From the NCBI GenBank assembly GCA_964547135.1, contig CAZJMK010000029.1, forward strand, positions 1 through 48,130: DNA of 48,130 bases. The letters run 5' to 3'. This document shows positions 24,124-31,931 of this stretch, piece after piece. Within the stretch, counting starts at the first letter, position 1; the number at the start of each line of letters is the position of its first letter. The translations under genes were made by a program, and so were the position numbers. The notes beneath the pieces were generated by a model. It saw only the letters and a list, made by a program, of their open reading frames with translations. It did no database searches and was not told the origin of the DNA. The DNA comes from JAJXSS01 sp964547135 (lineage in GTDB: Bacteria > Planctomycetota > Phycisphaerae > Phycisphaerales > Phycisphaeraceae).

Positions 24124-25398
24124 ATGAGCCGAAAGAATCTGGAAAAACAAGTCGCCAAGGTGATCTGGTCGCAACCGGTGACCGATCTGCACACGCACGT
24201 GTACGCACCGGGTTTTGGGGCTTCGCCGGAGCCGGGCGGACTGCTGCTTTGGGGCATTGATGAACTGGTGACGTATCACTACCTGATCGCGGAGGTTTAC
24301 CGGGTGGTGCCTGCTTCCGAATTACCTTATGAAAAGTTCTGGGCGATGAAGAAGCAGGACCAGGCGGACCACATTTGGAAGCATCTGTTTGTGGAGCGTA
24401 CACCGATCAGCGAGGCCTGCCGAGGGGTGCTGACGACGCTGGATCAGCTTGGGCTGGACCCCAACGAAAAGTCGCTGAAAAAATATCGCAAGTGGTTCGA
24501 CAAGCAGAACCCCGACAAGTTCATCGACAAGGTGATGGAGGTTGCCAACGTCGATCAGATCACGATGACCAATGAAGTGTTCAACGAACACGAACGTAAA
24601 ATGTGGGAGCAGAACCCCGAGGCGTTGCAGGATGAGCGGTTCCGAGCGGTGTTGCGTATTGACAAGCTTTATCGTGATTGGCCCGGGGCGTGTCGTGATC
24701 TGGCAGCGTGGGGTTATGCGGTGAAACCCGACTTCACCGGTAAAACGGTCAACGAAGCCCGGCGATTTTTGTCCGACTGGATCAAACGGATGAAATCGCA
24801 GTACGTGGCCATGAGCCTGGGGCCTGAGTTCCGCTACCCCGACCCCAATTACCCGGCTGGTGATCGGGTGATTCGTGACATATTGCTGCCGACGTTGCGC
24901 GAGGAAGGCCTGGCCTGGGCGATGATGATCGGTTCCCGGCGAGGGGTGAATCCGCCCTTGAGGGATGCAGCGGACATGGGCGGGTTGTCGGATGTGGTGA
25001 GTGTGACCAATCTTTGCCGTGAGTTCCCGGAAAACAAGTTCATGGTCACAATGCTGGCCCGTGAAAACCAGCACGAGCTTTGCGTCGCAGCCCGCAAGTT
25101 CGGCAACCTGTTTTTATTCGGGTGCTGGTGGTTCCTCAACAACCCCAGCCTGATCGAGGAAATGACCCGCATGAGGCTCGAACTGCTTGGCCTGACCATC
25201 GCCCCGCAACACTCGGATGCACGCATACTCGATCAACTGATTTACAAATGGGAACACAGTCGGCGAATCATCTGCAAGGTGCTGGTCGATAAATACGCTG
25301 ACCTGGCGGATTCGGGTTACGAGGTTACCAACGCGATGATCAAGCGTGATGCAGCGATGCTGCTGCGCGATAATTACAGGCAGTTTATCAAGCGGTAG
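24124..25398 (+). CDS. uxaC: Glucuronate isomerase-type protein
   Basis: The enzyme interconverts D-glucuronate and D-fructuronate, or D-galacturonate and D-tagaturonate. The 424-residue product has the amidohydrolase-fold metal motif TDLHTHVYAPGFG at about 19-31 and family features such as ARENQHELCVAARKFGNLFLFGCWWFLNNPSLIEEMTRMRLELLG with the SD-type metal site. It is about 45 residues shorter than E. coli UxaC and divergent, so the substrate remains to be shown. GGAG seven bases upstream supports the ATG at 24124 (MSRKNLEKQ). It lies after the sugar-acid operon on the same strand, separated by a convergent gene, and completes the isomerase step missing from the operon. Confidence 0.87.
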   Translation: MSRKNLEKQVAKVIWSQPVTDLHTHVYAPGFGASPEPGGLLLWGIDELVTYHYLIAEVYRVVPASELPYEKFWAMKKQDQADHIWKHLFVERTPISEACRGVLTTLDQLGLDPNEKSLKKYRKWFDKQNPDKFIDKVMEVANVDQITMTNEVFNEHERKMWEQNPEALQDERFRAVLRIDKLYRDWPGACRDLAAWGYAVKPDFTGKTVNEARRFLSDWIKRMKSQYVAMSLGPEFRYPDPNYPAGDRVIRDILLPTLREEGLAWAMMIGSRRGVNPPLRDAADMGGLSDVVSVTNLCREFPENKFMVTMLARENQHELCVAARKFGNLFLFGCWWFLNNPSLIEEMTRMRLELLGLTIAPQHSDARILDQLIYKWEHSRRIICKVLVDKYADLADSGYEVTNAMIKRDAAMLLRDNYRQFIKR

Positions 25399-25400
25399 TG

Positions 25401-25515
25401 ACTGGGTGCTGGTGGCTAGTAGCTAGGTGCTGGGCAGAATCGATGGCAATCGTTGTATTGCCAAGCAACTAGCAACTAGCCCCTAGCTCCTTTTCTCTGT
25501 GTCTCTGTGGTGAAT
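25401..25515. repeat. Heptamer hairpin with nonamer tail
   Basis: The left arm is a 7-bp string (GGTGCTG, GTGGCTA, GTAGCTA, GGTGCTG; 25405-25432) and the right arm is its complement class (CAAGCAA, CTAGCAA, CTAGCCC, CTAGCTC; 25462-25489). The loop holds GGCAGAATCGATGGCAAT, which matches the loop of the element at 30925-31058. A 9-bp string with CTCTGTG follows (25493-25515). Confidence 0.88.
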
Positions 25516-25540
25516 TGATTGAAGTTCGCAAGATACCCCC

Positions 25541-26167
25541 ATGGCCAAGCCGCTGATCATTTATGGTGCTTCGGGACATGCCAAGGTGGTGATCGACACT
25601 GCCCGGGCGATGGGTGGTTTTGACATCATCGCCTGTATCGACGATGCCCCTGCACGAGTGGGGTCGGTGCATATGGGTGTGCCGGTGCTGGGGTCGATTG
25701 AGGAGGTGCCCCGCTGGCATAAGGCAACTTTTTTTATTGCCATCGGTGACAATGCGGCGCGGTTGCGCAAGGCTGAATTACTCAAGTTGCAACAGGTGAC
25801 TTACGCCACGTTGATTCACCCGCGGGCAGTCGTGGCTGGTGATGTGGTGGTGGGGGCGGGTTGTTTGATCGCAGCCGGGGCGGTGGTGCAACCGGGGGTG
25901 CGCCTTGGCGAACATGTCATCGTCAATACCCTGGCGGGAGTCGATCACGATTGCGAGATTGGTGATGGGGCGCACGTGGCACCGGGAGCGCACCTGGCGG
26001 GGCGGGTCAAAGTCGGTCGCGCTGCGATGATCGGCGTCGGCGCTTCGTTGCGCGATGGTGTGACGATTGGTGCTGGGGTACGCATCGGTGCCGGGGCGGT
26101 GGTGGTGCGCGACATGCCCGATGGGGTCACAGCCTACGGCAACCCGGCAAGGATCGTTCATGGATAA
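25541..26167 (+). CDS. NeuD/PglD-type sugar O-acyltransferase
   Basis: The 208-residue protein has an N-terminal nucleotide-binding region (LIIYGASGHAKVVIDTAR, residues about 5-22, then ACIDDAPARVG) and a C-terminal left-handed beta-helix of hexapeptide repeats (VVVGAGCLIAAGAVVQPGV to VRIGAGAVVVRDM), the NeuD/PglD architecture. Such enzymes acetylate sialic acid or bacillosamine-type sugars, the catalytic His expected in NTLAGVDHDCEIG. The acyl acceptor here is unknown. It is flanked by repeats and a cupin gene, not by other sugar nucleotide genes. Confidence 0.9.
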   Translation: MAKPLIIYGASGHAKVVIDTARAMGGFDIIACIDDAPARVGSVHMGVPVLGSIEEVPRWHKATFFIAIGDNAARLRKAELLKLQQVTYATLIHPRAVVAGDVVVGAGCLIAAGAVVQPGVRLGEHVIVNTLAGVDHDCEIGDGAHVAPGAHLAGRVKVGRAAMIGVGASLRDGVTIGAGVRIGAGAVVVRDMPDGVTAYGNPARIVHG

Positions 26168-26248
26168 TATGCAGTGGTAATGAAGGAACCTCGCCATGTA
26201 TGGTGGGCGTGCGGCGTTAGCATGATGGCGATCCAAGGAGCATAAATC

Positions 26249-26611
26249 ATGACACCCGTAACGGATGCACGAACCGCGATCAACTTGTTGGAAAAGATTC
26301 AGCCGCCGACGGACGGAACACTGAGCGTGACGATTCATCAAACTGAAAGCGTGAAGGTGGTGCTGTTTGCCTTTGCCGCGGGGCAGGAACTTTCAGAACA
26401 CACCGCCTCGATGCCCGCCATCATGCACCAGCTTTCAGGCCAGGCGCATTGGCGTTTGGGTGACACGATCACCGAGGCAGGCCCCGGCACATGGATTCAC
26501 ATGCCCGCTCATCAGCCGCACACCGTCACCGCCAAAACTCCCTGCGTGATGTTGCTGACGCTGATCACTGCCGCCAAGGTCAAAGCTGCTTCCGCTGGTG
26601 GTTGCCATTGA
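26249..26611 (+). CDS. Small cupin protein
   Basis: The 120-residue protein has a single cupin fold: motif 1 with LSEHTASMPAIMHQLSGQA (residues about 50-68) and motif 2 with PGTWIHMPAHQPHTVTA (78-94). The three metal-ligand positions are partly altered, but His residues in both motifs could bind a metal. The closing CH at the C-terminus is unusual. It follows the acyltransferase by 82 bp, with CAAGGAG nine bases before the ATG, and is probably in the same transcript. Cupins of this size are often redox or sugar-related; the role is not assigned. Confidence 0.82.
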   Translation: MTPVTDARTAINLLEKIQPPTDGTLSVTIHQTESVKVVLFAFAAGQELSEHTASMPAIMHQLSGQAHWRLGDTITEAGPGTWIHMPAHQPHTVTAKTPCVMLLTLITAAKVKAASAGGCH

Positions 26612-26739
26612 TCCGCTGTGCGCACAGGCTTTGAGGAACCATGCCCGGTTGGTTGGTTGGTTGGCTGACTTTTACCACAACGTTTCACAGGCTCGAGCAA
26701 TTTGCGCACTTATTTGACCATGGGGTGACTTATTTCGTT

Positions 26740-26820
26740 CCCCCGCCATGGCGAGGTCTGCGACTCTCCCTCCGGGAGAGTAAGAGTACTCGCTTCGCTC
26801 ATATCCGGGTGAGGGCGTCT
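26740..26820. repeat. CTCTCCC palindromic repeat with head and tail
   Basis: The copy holds the CCCCGCCATGGCGAGG head, a GACTCTCCCTCCGGGAGAG stem and the CCGGGTGAGGGC tail, the same module order as at 7660-7740. The stem is perfect over 7 bp (CTCTCCC/GGGAGAG), with a T-poor flank, so it is not a terminator. Confidence 0.82.
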
Positions 26821-27132
26821 GTGCATTGAGACGTTAATTTTCGTTATATGCGATTGATGAAGCACTTACAAAGCAGCATGAAAAAGGCTGGGAAGCGCGT
26901 GGTACTTGCACTTAACCGCTTGTTAGCACGCGCGGCTCTGAGTCCCGATATGAGTATCGCTAAAACAATACGTTTGACATCGAAATGATATCAACGGTGA
27001 GTGGTTTGCCATGTCACACTTGCGGTCTGTCGGGTGTTGAGGCGGCGATCATCGGTGCTGCCATCGAAATATGCACCAAGTGACACGAAAATTGAACGGC
27101 GGACCATCGCGCGAGAATCGCCCGCACCTGTC
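26821..27132. other. Unexplained 312-bp gap between the cupin and scpA 3' ends
   Basis: No gene, terminator or tRNA is seen here. The first 120 bases are lower in GC than the surroundings (TTAATTTTCGTTATATGCG and similar). A short stem is formed by CGAAATGATATCAACGG-type bases, but nothing is decisive. The stretch lies between two convergent genes and could contain a small RNA or the remains of a decayed gene. Confidence 0.4.
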
Positions 27133-28359
27133 TCATTTGGTCGCATCATCATCGGTTGCGATAGGGTCATCGGCTTCGATATCAGCATCGGACGCAACAT
27201 CATCGTCAGCGACCGAATCGACATCGGCGGCATCGGGTTCTGACTCATCCATGTTGCCGGGGGTTTGAGCCAAGGCATCATCGGGGTTTGCATTTTCACC
27301 CTGTGTCTTTTTCTTTTCCGCCCATTTGAAACGCAATCTTTCACGACGCTGGGCGATGCGTTTTGAATCTTCATCAGGCCAATCGTAATCGGCGGCAGAC
27401 GGGGCTGAAGTGCCTGTTGCGCCGTCAGTCGAATCACCTCCGGCTGATTTCGTTGTGGTCGAATCGGCTGCCGATGTACCAATGGCATGGGGTTGATCGG
27501 TAACGGGCACGGCTGCATCAGCCGGTCGCAATGACAATTGAATCGGGCGGTTGAGGTCTTCCTGTTGCACCAGCACCTTGCGTTGCCGCACCAGTTCGAG
27601 CAGAGCAAGGAACAAGCCGATGCGTTCGCCGCGCGATCGACCTTCGAAAACATTTTGCAGGGTCAGCGTCTGTTCACGTTGCAGGCGATCGAGTATGTCG
27701 TCGGCATGCAGGCCGATGGGCGTGTCATCGTAAAGCACCTGATGCTGGGCAGGCGTTCGACCGATCGATTCCATCACCCGTGCGAAGGTTTCCGCCAGAT
27801 CCAGCACGTTGGCATCATCGATTTCAAATTCACGTTCGGTGGTCACTTCATGCGTGGCATCCAACTCGCCATCACCCGATGTGCCTTCACCCTCGACCGC
27901 GTCCCACAAGGCTTGTTGCGGGTCGTCTTCAAGCACCGGCACAGTCACCTTGGGTCGCACCGGGTTGCGTGGGTAACGTTGCGCCCAAAGTTCCGCGCGA
28001 CGTTCGAGCATCATGGCGGTGTCTTTGAAACGCTTGTACGCAAGCAGCGCTGCCACCAGTTCACGCCGTGGGTCCAGTTCCGCCAGGTTGGTCGTGCTGG
28101 TTTCGCTTTCCCCCTCGGCAGCCGGGGCCTGCGGCACGAGCATCTGACTTTTGAGTTCCAACAGCGTCGCGGCCATGACCAGAAATTCACCGGCCAGGTT
28201 CACATCAATGGCTTCAAGCTGCTTCAAGTAGGCAAGGTACTGCTCGGTGAGCCGGGCAACGGGTATGTCGCGCAGGTCCACTTCGTCGCGCTTCACCAGA
28301 AAAAGAAGCAGGTCCATCGGCCCACTGAAAGCGTCTAATTCAACTCGATAATCTTGCAT
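27133..28359 (-). CDS. scpA: Segregation and condensation protein A with extended acidic tail
   Basis: ScpA is the kleisin that bridges the SMC heads in bacterial condensin. The N-terminal domain has the family opening (RVELDAFSGPMDLLLFLVKRDEVDLRDIPVARLTEQYLAYL, residues about 5-45) and the VMAATLLELKSQML helix; the C-terminal winged-helix part ends near residue 280 (VLVQQEDLNRPIQL). Residues about 290-408 are an additional low-complexity tail rich in Ala, Asp and Ser, closing in a run of Asp residues, so the protein is about 150 residues longer than usual. The partner scpB is not in the window. Confidence 0.93.
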   Translation of the reverse strand: MQDYRVELDAFSGPMDLLLFLVKRDEVDLRDIPVARLTEQYLAYLKQLEAIDVNLAGEFLVMAATLLELKSQMLVPQAPAAEGESETSTTNLAELDPRRELVAALLAYKRFKDTAMMLERRAELWAQRYPRNPVRPKVTVPVLEDDPQQALWDAVEGEGTSGDGELDATHEVTTEREFEIDDANVLDLAETFARVMESIGRTPAQHQVLYDDTPIGLHADDILDRLQREQTLTLQNVFEGRSRGERIGLFLALLELVRQRKVLVQQEDLNRPIQLSLRPADAAVPVTDQPHAIGTSAADSTTTKSAGGDSTDGATGTSAPSAADYDWPDEDSKRIAQRRERLRFKWAEKKKTQGENANPDDALAQTPGNMDESEPDAADVDSVADDDVASDADIEADDPIATDDDATK

Positions 28360-28405
28360 GGATAGTCAGTCCGTGTGCCAATTTTCAATAGGCAGCAACC
28401 GTGCG

Positions 28406-28496
28406 ACATGGATAATGGATCATGGATAATGGATGATGTTCAGAGAAGACGGTTATTCCGTCACTTGGTATGAACATGATCCATCATCCATTGCGT
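28406..28496. repeat. GGATNAT heptamer hairpin between scpA and ilvD
   Basis: The left arm is a 7-bp string (GGATAAT, GGATCAT, GGATAAT, GGATGAT; about 28410-28437) and the right arm (TGAACATGATCCATCATCCA, 28470-28489) is largely its complement, giving a stem of about 20 bp. The loop holds GAGAAGACGGTTATTCCGTC. The left string recurs at 10019 and 40511. Confidence 0.88.
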
Positions 28497-28537
28497 GACA
28501 AAAGTACGTCCATTTCGAACTGCACCTCCCCACGACA

Positions 28538-30232
28538 TCATGACTCATCCGTCACGCAACCTTCGCTCGCCGGTTTGACCAGTTTGATGTACTTGGCCAG
28601 TGTCCCGCGGGTCGCCTTGTAAGCCGGGGCCTTCCACGCTTTCCGTCGCCTGGCCAATTCCTTGTCGGACACATCGACCTTGATAATGTGCTTTTCATCA
28701 TCAATGGTGATCACATCGCCGTTTTTCACCAGCGCGATCGGCCCGCCTTCCTGCGCCTCCGGGCACACGTGACCAATGATGAACCCGTGACTGCCGCCCG
28801 AAAACCGGCCATCGGTAATCAGCGCCACCGAATCAATAAACCCCGCGCCGGCCAGGGCGCTGGTCGGGGTCAACATCTCCGGCATGCCCGGCCCGCCCTT
28901 GGGTCCCTCATACCGAATCACGATCACCTGCCCATGCTCGATTTCACCCTTTTCCAACCCGGCGAGCATGTCTTCTTCACAGTCATACACACGGGCCGGC
29001 CCGGTGAACGAAAGCCCCTGTTTGCCGGTGATTTTGCCCACCGCACCCAAGGGCGCCAGGTTCCCGTGCAAAATCGAAATGTGCCCGGTCTTTTTGATCG
29101 GCTTGTCCAACGGCATGATCACCTGCTGCCCTTTTTTCAACCCCGGCAGGTTCTTCAAATTCTGCGCCACGGTTTTGCCCGTGCAGGTGATGCAGTCGCC
29201 ATGCAGCAGCCCATGGGCCAGCAGGTATTTCATGAACGCGGGTACGCCTCCGACCTTGTGCAGGTCTTCCATGACGAACTTGCCCGACGGCTTCAAATCG
29301 GCAATCAGCGGAATGCGTTTGGCGATGCTTTTGAAATCTTCCAACGACAGGGGCAACCCGACCGCCCGTGACATCGCCAGCATGTGCAATACCAGATTGG
29401 TCGAACCGCCCAAAGCCATGCCCACGACCATCGCGTTTTCGAAAGCCTTGCGGGTCATGATGTCGCGCGGTTTCAAATCGAGTTTGAGCAGGTTGAGCAG
29501 CGCCGCCCCCGCTGCGCGACATTCCCGTAACTTGCCCTTGTCCTCCGCAGGCGTTGATGACGAATAAGGCAGACTCATGCCCATCGCCTCAATTGCGCTG
29601 GCCATGGTGTTGGCGGTGTACATGCCCCCGCAGGCACCGGCACCGGGGCATGCGTTATGCACAATTTCCTGCCGCTCTTTTTCGCTGAGGCGTTGGGTCA
29701 GCCATTCCCCGTAACATTGAAACGCCGACACGATGTCGCGCGGCTCTTTTTTGCCGCTGAAGGTCGTGTAACCGGGTTTGATGGTACCCCCGTAAATCAT
29801 GATGCCCGGTCGGTTGAGCCGTGCCATGGCGATGATGCAGCCGGGCATGTTTTTGTCGCACCCCGGCAAAGCGATCACCCCGTCGTACCATTGCGCACTG
29901 CACACGGTTTCAATCGAGTCAGCGATCAGGTCGCGCGATTGCAATGAAAAGCTCATGCCGTCGGTGCCCATGGCGATGCCGTCCGACACGCCGATGGTGT
30001 TGAACCGCATGCTCACCAGCCCCGCTGCGACGACGCCTTTGCGTACTTCCGCCGCCAGGTCGTTGAGGTGCATGTTGCAGGGGTTGCCCTCCAGCCAGTT
30101 GGCGACGATGCCGACCTGCGGTTTTTGCATGTCAGCATCGTTCATGCCCGTGGCAAAAAGCATCGCTTGTGAGGCACCCTGACTTTTGGGTTGGGTGATG
30201 CGGGCACTGTATTTGTTCAATTTCACAGCCAT
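28538..30232 (-). CDS. ilvD: Dihydroxy-acid dehydratase
   Basis: The enzyme dehydrates dihydroxy-acids to branched 2-keto acids in valine, leucine and isoleucine synthesis, using an iron-sulfur cluster. The 564-residue protein has the cluster cysteines in GCDKNMPGC and GAGACGGMYTANT, the substrate motif GMALGGSTNLVLHMLA, and the C-terminal ITDGRFSGGSHGFIIGHV. The length is standard. There are no other ilv genes nearby. It is transcribed in the same direction as coaD, but an E-octamer composite lies in the 137-bp gap. Confidence 0.97.
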   Translation of the reverse strand: MAVKLNKYSARITQPKSQGASQAMLFATGMNDADMQKPQVGIVANWLEGNPCNMHLNDLAAEVRKGVVAAGLVSMRFNTIGVSDGIAMGTDGMSFSLQSRDLIADSIETVCSAQWYDGVIALPGCDKNMPGCIIAMARLNRPGIMIYGGTIKPGYTTFSGKKEPRDIVSAFQCYGEWLTQRLSEKERQEIVHNACPGAGACGGMYTANTMASAIEAMGMSLPYSSSTPAEDKGKLRECRAAGAALLNLLKLDLKPRDIMTRKAFENAMVVGMALGGSTNLVLHMLAMSRAVGLPLSLEDFKSIAKRIPLIADLKPSGKFVMEDLHKVGGVPAFMKYLLAHGLLHGDCITCTGKTVAQNLKNLPGLKKGQQVIMPLDKPIKKTGHISILHGNLAPLGAVGKITGKQGLSFTGPARVYDCEEDMLAGLEKGEIEHGQVIVIRYEGPKGGPGMPEMLTPTSALAGAGFIDSVALITDGRFSGGSHGFIIGHVCPEAQEGGPIALVKNGDVITIDDEKHIIKVDVSDKELARRRKAWKAPAYKATRGTLAKYIKLVKPASEGCVTDES

Positions 30233-30267
30233 GAGTTACTCCATGTATTCAACACTGAATATTTTAC

Positions 30268-30350
30268 AAGCCGAGTACGAGGCGTCCGGCTTGGCGGACG
30301 ACGAGGGCTCGGGTATTTGATCATTTGACAATTTCAAAATTCAATAAGGT
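30268..30350. repeat. Composite: E module plus ATTT octamers (coaD-ilvD gap)
   Basis: The E module runs from CAAGCCGAGTACGAGGCGTC to GGGCTCGGGTAT (30268-30315). It is followed by an 8-bp string: ATTTGATC, ATTTGACA, ATTTCAAA, ATTCAATA (30315-30346). The octamer motif differs from other copies, but the period and the position after E are the same as at 5009-5110 and 22150-22218. Confidence 0.8.
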
Positions 30351-30369
30351 TTTTGCATAACTTGATCGA

Positions 30370-30909
30370 TCAATCTTTCAAGCCATCGGTGTGCGGCCAG
30401 GGAATGTTTCCGCCGTGACGGATTTTAAGTTCTTTGAGTTTATCGATCACGATCGCAGGCAGCAGTCGGCGGAGGCTGTCGATGTTGCCGCCCGAGGCGA
30501 TCTGTTTGATGAGTGTACTGCTGGTGAAGGCATACCCTTCGCCGGTCATGATGAAAATTGTTTCGATGTCGGCAATGGCACGATTGGTCAGTGCCAGTTG
30601 AAATTCGTAGTTGAGGTCGGTCACGTTGCGCAGTCCGCGCAGTATGGCGGTGGCATTGATCTGCCGGGCAAAGTCCACTGTCAGCCCGTGAAAACACTGC
30701 ACCTTCACATTGGGCATGTCACGGGTGAGTTCGCGCATGATGGCTTCACGTTCGTCCATCGGAAACAGTTCGCTCTTGGCGGGGTTGTGACCGATGGCAA
30801 CGATGAGTTGATCAAACAAAAATCGCCCGCGCTTGATGACGTCCAGGTGGCCGTTGGTCAGTGGATCGAAGGTGCCGGGAAACAAACCAATTTTGGGGGA
30901 ACCGTCCAT
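30370..30909 (-). CDS. coaD: Phosphopantetheine adenylyltransferase
   Basis: CoaD transfers AMP from ATP to 4'-phosphopantetheine, the fourth step of coenzyme A synthesis. The 179-residue protein has the nucleotidyltransferase motif GTFDPLTNGHLDVI (residues 13-26), the RGLRNVTDLNYE substrate motif and the C-terminal TSSTLIKQIASGG. The extra about 15 residues at the C-terminus (RHGGNIPWPHTDGLKD) are not part of the conserved fold. It is not clustered with other coa genes. Confidence 0.97.
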   Translation of the reverse strand: MDGSPKIGLFPGTFDPLTNGHLDVIKRGRFLFDQLIVAIGHNPAKSELFPMDEREAIMRELTRDMPNVKVQCFHGLTVDFARQINATAILRGLRNVTDLNYEFQLALTNRAIADIETIFIMTGEGYAFTSSTLIKQIASGGNIDSLRRLLPAIVIDKLKELKIRHGGNIPWPHTDGLKD

Positions 30910-30924
30910 GCCGCGATTGTATCA

Positions 30925-31058
30925 GGTGGCTGGGTACAGGGGGCTTGTGGCTAGGTGCTAGTGGCTTGGTGTTCGGCAGAGTCAATGGCGATGCTTGTAT
31001 GACCAAGCTACCAGCTCCCAGCCCCTAGCCACTTTTTTCTGAGCCTCTCTGCTGAATG
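30925..31058. repeat. Heptamer hairpin with nonamer tail, second copy
   Basis: The left arm is a 7-bp string (GGCTGGG, TACAGGG, GGCTTGT, GGCTAGG, TGCTAGT, GGCTTGG; 30928-30969) and the right arm is complementary in type (CCAAGCT, ACCAGCT, CCCAGCC, CCTAGCC; 31003-31030). The loop GGCAGAGTCAATGGCGATG matches that of the copy at 25401-25515, and a similar TCTCTGCTG tail follows. It lies in the tatD-coaD gap. Confidence 0.88.
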
Positions 31059-31071
31059 TTGGCGGTTGATA

Positions 31072-31860
31072 TTAAATGCCAAAAAAACGCTTCGCATTGT
31101 TGTCAGTGATTTGTTCCAATTCCGATAGAGCAAGGCCACGTGATGCCGCGATGAACTTCGCCACCTCGACCACGTATTTGGGCTCGTTGGTTTTCACCTT
31201 GCGATAGGGTTCCGGCGTCAGGTAAGGCGCATCGGTTTCCACCAGCAATCGCTCCAACGGCACACGCCTGGCACACTCGGCCAACTCCCTTGCGCTTTTG
31301 AAAGTGATGATGCCCGTGAAGCCCACCATCGCGCCAAAATCCAAAATCAAATCAAGCTCGCTGCTCGTGCCGGTGAAACAGTGAAACACGAAACGATCAC
31401 CCGGTATGCCGGAGTGACGAAGCATCGCCAAGGTGTGATCGGTCGCCTCCCGATTGTGTATCACCCCCGGCAAAGGCTTTCCGCGCGAGTGAACAAATGC
31501 CTTCATCAACCCCAGCTGCACTTCCAACACCTGCTGCTGCAAGCCCAGCGGCGGGTCGGGGTAATGCAAATCAAGCCCCATCTCGCCGATGGCCACGACC
31601 TTTTCATGTTGCAATAAACCACGCAGTTCATTCGCCAGTGTGTTGATGTCATTCACCTGTGCTGCGTAATGCGGATGCACTCCGATGGCAGCGAATACCC
31701 CCGTATGCTTTTCCGTCAGCGGCAACACTTTGCCTGCCTCGCCCGGTGAGGTCGCTATCGTCACTATCTGTGCCACCCCGGCTGCCTTTGCCTGGGCAAT
31801 CACCTCATCGGCTCGTTCGTACAACCCGTCATAAGTCAAATGACAATGCGTGTCGATCAT
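31072..31860 (-). CDS. TatD family metal-dependent DNase
   Basis: The 262-residue product begins MIDTHCHL and contains GEMGLDLHY, a FHCFTGTSSEL histidine motif and ETDAPYLTPEPYR, which together give the TatD metal-binding set. TatD nucleases act on DNA in repair and degradation, and are not required for Tat export. A longer frame to 31935 uses a TTG start; the internal ATG is chosen because it matches the family N-terminus. It follows the YyaL-type gene on the same strand. Confidence 0.93.
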   Translation of the reverse strand: MIDTHCHLTYDGLYERADEVIAQAKAAGVAQIVTIATSPGEAGKVLPLTEKHTGVFAAIGVHPHYAAQVNDINTLANELRGLLQHEKVVAIGEMGLDLHYPDPPLGLQQQVLEVQLGLMKAFVHSRGKPLPGVIHNREATDHTLAMLRHSGIPGDRFVFHCFTGTSSELDLILDFGAMVGFTGIITFKSARELAECARRVPLERLLVETDAPYLTPEPYRKVKTNEPKYVVEVAKFIAASRGLALSELEQITDNNAKRFFGI

Positions 31861-31931
31861 GGTGCGTATGTTATGGCATGTTTCCATCGAGTGTATTTGC
31901 ATGACGAGCCGCGACCGTAAGGAAGCGAGGA

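Noticed and set aside
24322..25074. 250-codon open frame opposite the uronate isomerase gene
   Set aside because: It is antisense to a conserved enzyme and its translation (rich in His, Arg and Gln) has no recognisable domain.
26821..27132. tRNA or other standard RNA gene
   Set aside because: No cloverleaf, T-loop (GGTTCGAATC-type) or CCA end was found here or elsewhere in the window.
27538..28338. 266-codon open frame opposite scpA
   Set aside because: It is antisense to the conserved N-terminal kleisin part, and the protein has no motif and an odd composition rich in His, Gln and Phe.
28688..29567. Two long open frames opposite ilvD
   Set aside because: They overlap each other and the strongly conserved ilvD; they are frame shadows.
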